Positions 20,130 through 25,046 of a stretch of 25,046 bases of DNA are shown piece by piece (position 1 is the first letter of the stretch; each line of letters begins with the position of its first letter). The notes under the pieces are model-generated. The model was not told where the DNA came from. It was given only the letters and a program-made list of their open reading frames with translations, and did no database searches. Location: positions 1 to 25,046 of the forward strand of contig JAYMTF010001244.1 in NCBI GenBank assembly GCA_036897485.1, in the 5' to 3' direction. Both the position numbers and the translations under genes were made by a program. Source of the stretch: Pelargonium nanum. Taxonomy: Eukaryota; Streptophyta; Magnoliopsida; Geraniales; Geraniaceae.

Positions 20130-22089
20130 AGCCCAAATTACATCTAACATAAACATACAACAGTTGTATTGAGTAGACAGATTTCTAATGAAGAGAGGCT
20201 ATATAATGATGCATTAATTGCTGTAGTGGGTAGCATTGGGCTATACCAAAACTTTAATGCATAGCCGTCGATTTGATGGGCTGTGGGCCCACCCAAAGCA
20301 AACCAATTGACATTTGCCATTACTGAAAATTATAATTTAAATTACTGTAAGACACTAGATTCGGACGATCTGATTTGTAGAAACAACGTCTATCATTTCA
20401 TAACTCAATATAACATAATAGAATAAACTTTTTTGTCAAAAAAATATTACCAACTTACCTTATCGACAAAATCATGTAGACCCAATTAGCATTTTATGAT
20501 ATCAACAAGATAATCTACGAAAATTATCAATAAGTGTTATTTTTCCACTACCAAAAATCTCTTGAGAGGCATTGAGATGCTTGCCTCATTTAAATCATTA
20601 TTATATGTATTTTACCAAATAATATAATATAATTATTCTTTAAATATTGCTTATATAGCATCTCATTTAAAAGTCACTATCGAACTATACTTATTTTGAA
20701 AAAAAATATATTATCATGTTTCATGTGACGAATGAGTATCTTCCTCCATATGAAATTAATGTGAGCATATTCATCAAATGATTCAAAAAACACATTTGGC
20801 ATTACAAAATTATAGCATATAATATTGGATGGATAGTGATTATCTAGCACACAAGATCCTCATGTGGTCTCCAATAATGGGCACTAAACCAATGAAAATA
20901 TAATAATCATGCAATTCAAATTGATCCACCTACAACCCTCAATAGACTTATGTGTCACCATGCCATTAATTGCTTTAGAGATGAATCGAATCCTAATGAA
21001 TAAACAATGAAGCTTAAGATTAGGTGAAGCATCAACCATGCATATTCTATTATCCAATTAATTAAAAGAAAACACATACACAATAGGTTTTGGATCTTCC
21101 ACTTGAATGATAAACATTCCACGTTGAAAAGATTAAATAGTGTAATTGACATGTACTGCCCAATTATTGGTGTGGTTTGAGGAGAGGTCCACTGAAACCC
21201 ACATAGGATTCTCCTAATCTGCCTGCAAACGTAAACGCAAGTGTCTTGTCTTTTTTTATTTTAAACCCAAAAGCATTACAGAGTACCTTCCCACTATCAA
21301 AAGAGGCCGAGGTGGGTGGAGTTGGTCAGTCAATTTCTAACACGACACGAACAAAAAATAAATATGAGTTCAACATAACCGAATTCAACACTGGGTGGTG
21401 TTATATGAATATCGACCTATTTATATAAATGTGACTAATCGATCGTATGATTTTGGACTCAGATGTTCAAATATGTTATGTCGAGTCCGACCATTCTTAA
21501 TTAGAGTCGTGTTTATCTTGAGCTATTCAACCCGTTTAACATGCGGGTTAAAATCGAGTTGATCTAATTAGTAGAATACTAACCTTTCAATGAAATACGA
21601 ACTTGTGTTGTGAACACAAATTGTCATCCCGACTATCGCCAAAACAATTTGGGACTTCTTTACCCCTCTCTCTAGCAGTCAACGTCTTTGCAGAGCAGAG
21701 CATCTTCTTACCCATGAAAAGGGTTCGCAGAGTCTTCTTTTTAGCTTTAAAATTAAATTCCATGTCCGCCATGTCTCATTCCCATTGATTGAAGGACAGT
21801 AGTTGCTTTCGTTATTAACAGTTCCAACTTCTAATCAAGCATTGCAGTGATGAGAGATCAAGAACTCTGTTCTTGCTCTGTTTTAGCGTACGATGAAGAC
21901 AGCAAAACAGAGAATGTTTTTGGAGATAATCATGTAAATTAGCCACTATTTATTGATGATAATAAAACACTGTACAGAAAGATCTATTTGTTAATTAGCT
22001 GCCTAACATGTCATCAAAGAAACCTAAAAACAGAGAAAAATGAAAGAGAAACTAGAAATCACTAAGAGAAGACCAATTATTTAGCTCTC
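20130..22089. other. spacer between F-box and SMR genes
   Basis: No gene is recognised. The right end should be the 3' untranslated region of the SMR gene; an AATAAA on the minus strand at about 21948-21953 is a plausible poly(A) signal. About 21335-21550 looks repetitive (AACACGACACGAAC and its partial complement), see the separate entry. Confidence 0.5.
21337..21549. repeat. degenerate dispersed repeat with ACACGAC and CCCG motifs
   Basis: TAACACGACACGAAC at about 21338 pairs as an inverted motif with GTCGTGTT at 21506-21513, and AACCCG/CGGGTT form a small palindrome at 21529-21549. Strings of this kind are frequent in dispersed plant repeats, but no boundaries or target duplications were found. 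The element type is unknown. Confidence 0.3.
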
Positions 22090-22467
22090 TCAAGTTTCAA
22101 CATGGCGAGTGAATACAGTTTCTAAGTCAGGAGGAGCAAAGAACTCTCTAACACCAGCACAATTAACGTTGTTAAATTTGCATTTCGAAGGTTTCTTCTT
22201 CTTCTTTCTGGGCGCCGGCGGGCACGTCAGCAGTGTCGGAATCTTAGCTTCTTCTCCGGTCGGCGTCGTGGAGCACCAGTCTTCGCCGTCGCCGGCGACC
22301 TCACAACCCTTAAAACTCTCCTTCTCTCCGGTTGTTGCTGTAGTATATATGGGCTTCAACGGAGCGCGTAAGGGAACTCCGGCGATGACCCATTTCTTGG
22401 CAGCTTCTGTTTCCAAGAACCCACCAGCTCCTTCATGGTGATGACGCTTATTTTCTTGAAAACCCAT
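22090..22467 (-). CDS. SMR: SIAMESE-related (SMR) cyclin-dependent kinase inhibitor
   Basis: A single-exon frame of 125 codons starts at ATG 22467 (MGFQENK) and stops at 22092-22090. The family signatures are all present: KKWVIAG..LRAPLKP (24-39), CSTTPTGEEAKIPTLL (65-80), CPPAPRKKKKK (82-92) and the cyclin-interacting C-terminal REFFAPPDLETVF (107-119). SMR proteins are small plant-specific nuclear inhibitors that bind CDK-cyclin complexes, block mitosis and promote endoreplication, often under stress. The N-terminal MGF start and the KKWVIAG block fit the SMR6/SMR8 branch as I remember it. The run of five lysines (88-92) is a likely nuclear-localisation and binding element. Intron-less structure is usual for the family. 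Neighbours give no functional hint. Confidence 0.9.
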   Translation of the reverse strand: MGFQENKRHHHEGAGGFLETEAAKKWVIAGVPLRAPLKPIYTTATTGEKESFKGCEVAGDGEDWCSTTPTGEEAKIPTLLTCPPAPRKKKKKPSKCKFNNVNCAGVREFFAPPDLETVFTRHVET

Positions 22468-22704
22468 GATCAAAAACTCTGCAAAAATGTCAAATTAATA
22501 TGGAAGAAGAAGAAGAGGGAATAAAGATAAATTTTTTTGAAAAAAAGATGGTTCTTTTGGAAGAACTTTGTGTATGTAACGAAACTTGTAGGAAGGAGAA
22601 GAAAATGGAACTTTTATTTTCAATGGATCGAAAAAGAGGAATTTAAAGGGAAAGAGAGAAATGAAAAAGAAAGCTATAAATGAGAGTGATGTTCTTCAAT
22701 GTGG

Positions 22705-22712
22705 CCTTTATA
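22705..22712 (-). promoter_or_regulatory. TATA box of the SMR gene
   Basis: TATAAAGG on the minus strand, about 240 bases upstream of the ATG, with an inverted CCAAT (CCTATTGG) just upstream. This predicts a leader of roughly 200 bases, which on this strand is rich in T and C because the plus strand is A/G-rich (AAGAAGAAGAAG near 22503). Confidence 0.55.
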
Positions 22713-23916
22713 CCAATAGGAGGCGGAGACGGAGAGAGAAATGGAACCCGAGGAAAGAAACTCGTGACATCATAATTTAATTAAATAACAGAGTCGTAAC
22801 TTTTTTAAATACAAAACTATATAATATAATAAAAATTCAAATGAGATACAGAGAAAGTGTGTATCTAGCTGCCCGCGGGCAGGGGAGGGACTGTATTATT
22901 GACTTGGATTTTGGCGCCTAAACTCAAACTGTGCTTGGTTTTCCGGTTTTGTCCTCGCTGCATGTCGAATTTTACACATTCAACCACTGCGAGACTTTAG
23001 TCAATGGTTGTGAGGGCGGCGGCGAAGTTGGACCCTTTGACCTTAGACCACAAGATCTGACCAGAATCCAAAGACTCTTGACACAAGTTCAAAATTAATA
23101 TATTGCTACTTCTCAAAACGAGTGATTTAGTGTTTGTTTGAAAAATTCAGTGTCCAAAAACTAATATAGTAAAATGAGGTAGGACAAATTTATAGTGTAA
23201 TAAAATTTGGATGATTGGTTAATAAATTTATAAATGTATTTTTAAATTAGAGATTGTTTGGTAATATATGAATAAAATATATTTTAAAATGGATAATTAC
23301 TAAAAAGGACGTGAAATTTAATATATAGTTAAAATTAAAATTATATTAATTGTAATATATGTATATATACTATAATAATATAATTATGTTGGTTGACCAC
23401 TTCAATAAGATAAGTGATATATGTTGGTCGACCTCTACATTTGCCGGATACGTTTCAAGTTTTTATTCTTCTTTGTTTCATTGTTTCTATTCTTCACCCA
23501 GATTGTCATCAGGATAGTAAAGAACATAAACATTTTTATGTTTTCTCTCTTCTTTTTTTTTTGTCGAGACGTAAGACATTAGCTCTTTCATGAAAGGAGT
23601 TAGAAGGAGGCAAGAAGTAGGATTGGGCTAAAAGTTTTGTTTTGGTTGAAAATTTGACAAACAACAAAGACTCTTGTTGAAACTGTTTTTCTCCTAAGAC
23701 GGCATGCTCAAAAGGAGGCAAAAAGAGGGGAGATGTTGAACAAGCCATTAGGTTCCATTTTGAGAAGGAAAAAAATAAGTAAAATTTAGTTAGTATAATA
23801 CATTTACTTTTGTATTATAACAAATTAATTTATTATAACTAATTTTCTATAAAATAATATAATACTCATTTTCGTACAAAAATTCAAGAAAATATGGTCT
23901 CATTGATCAACGGAGA
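22713..23916. other. region upstream of the SMR gene, no other gene
   Basis: The left part is SMR promoter. The stretch 23100-23450 is very AT-rich. The end at about 23898-23921, read on the minus strand, is TACTCTCTCCGTTGATCAAT, like a Stowaway terminal repeat; no convincing second end was found to its left. The open frame at 23536-23748 has no family features and is not called. Confidence 0.45.
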
Positions 23917-24078
23917 GAGTAATTATCAAAGTTTTTTTTTTATAAGCGACGGGACAACAGGCCTATAAAAATCTCACCTCATACCGTCGGCAAGGAGACT
24001 CGAACCTGAGAGCTCAAAGGAAATTCAAAACGCATCAACCGCTCGGCCCAACATGCCTTGGTGAGTAATTATCAAAGT
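23917..24078 (-). mobile_element. tRNA-derived SINE with 16-bp target site duplication
   Basis: The body (23933-24062, about 130 bases) reads on the minus strand as a tRNA-like head. TTGGGCCGAGCGGTTGATGC (like the D-arm/A box of tRNA-Leu or tRNA-Ser) is followed about 35 bases later by the B box GGTTCGAGTCTCC, then an unrelated tail ending in a run of A. It is flanked by a perfect direct repeat GAGTAATTATCAAAGT at 23917-23932 and 24063-24078. These are the hallmarks of LINE-driven SINE insertion on this strand. The unchanged 16-base duplication suggests a fairly recent event. It landed beside a MITE-like end. Confidence 0.8.
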
Positions 24079-24450
24079 ATGATTCGTGAATCTTGAAGAG
24101 TCGGTGAAGAGCCCATACATTTGTGCAGAGTATTGAAACTTGACATATGCAATGCAGCAGTAAAAGTATAGGCCCTTCCTAAAGGGTAACAGAGTAAATA
24201 ACTGAAGATTCATGTTCATTGTTCACGACCCGTGAAGAATCTAATCTATACCAGAGCAGCAACAAGTGACATTAAAGCAGCTGTAACTTGAGTATAGGTA
24301 TAGTAGCAATGCCAATGTACATTGAGTTTCACATACAACTTATGAGAAGCTTTTACAACTTTACAAGGAAAACAAACCATCACCAGCAGAAATAAGCTGT
24401 AAGGCTTGTAGTTGAAGTAACAGGAACAAGTTGTTATTGAAGCATCCACA

Positions 24451-25046
<596 letters not shown>

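Noticed and set aside
22109-22441. 110-codon plus-strand frame opposite the SMR gene
   Set aside because: It is the complement of a well-supported SMR coding frame and shows no similarity of its own.
23536-23748. 70-codon minus-strand frame
   Set aside because: No family features, low-complexity lysine-rich end, and no neighbouring exon. Treated as chance.
23990-24062. Possible tRNA gene on the minus strand
   Set aside because: A and B boxes are present, but the acceptor stem and anticodon arm do not pair. The flanking 16-bp direct repeats and A-rich tail show it is the head of a SINE.

Overview
The window looks like nuclear DNA of a core eudicot plant, probably a rosid, although the species cannot be fixed. 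The evidence is AT-rich spacers, genes split by short GT-AG introns, plant-only gene families (DTX/MATE transporter, ARO armadillo protein, SIAMESE-related CDK inhibitor) and plant-type MITEs and a SINE. Exon structures below were deduced by hand from reading frames, splice-site consensus and family knowledge, without transcripts.

Layout, left to right. (1) At 1-4138 (minus strand) lie two head-to-tail DTX/MATE transporter genes. Only the first 82 codons of one are inside the window (1-247). The other is complete, with 8 exons and 511 codons of protein (1584-4138), and carries a fold-back element in intron 1. (2) 4139-8982 is a long spacer with no intact gene. It holds a MITE copy and a short decayed copy of the last exon of the neighbouring amine oxidase gene (7198-7276). 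(3) 8983-13479 (plus) is a complete 12-exon copper amine oxidase gene of the peroxisomal type. Its TPQ tyrosine, three copper histidines and C-terminal AKL signal are all visible. (4) 14545-16398 (plus) is a single-exon armadillo-repeat-only gene of ARO4 type. (5) 16991-19916 (minus) is a 4-exon F-box plus Sel1-repeat gene, convergent with the ARO gene, with site II (GGCCCA) elements upstream. (6) 22090-22467 (minus) is a single-exon SMR-type CDK inhibitor gene. (7) 23917-24078 is a tRNA-derived SINE flanked by a perfect 16-bp target duplication. (8) 24451-24696 (minus) is a broken piece of the 3' end of a peroxisomal glutamate:glyoxylate aminotransferase gene.

The genes are functionally unrelated neighbours, as is normal for a plant chromosome, and they do not form a cluster or pathway. 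Two of them (amine oxidase ending in AKL, aminotransferase relic ending in SRM) encode peroxisomal matrix enzymes, which is most likely coincidence. I found no sign of a new molecular system. The most informative non-gene signals are the amine oxidase relic, the aminotransferase relic, the SINE with intact target duplication, the fold-back element, and a MITE family present in three places, including introns of two genes.
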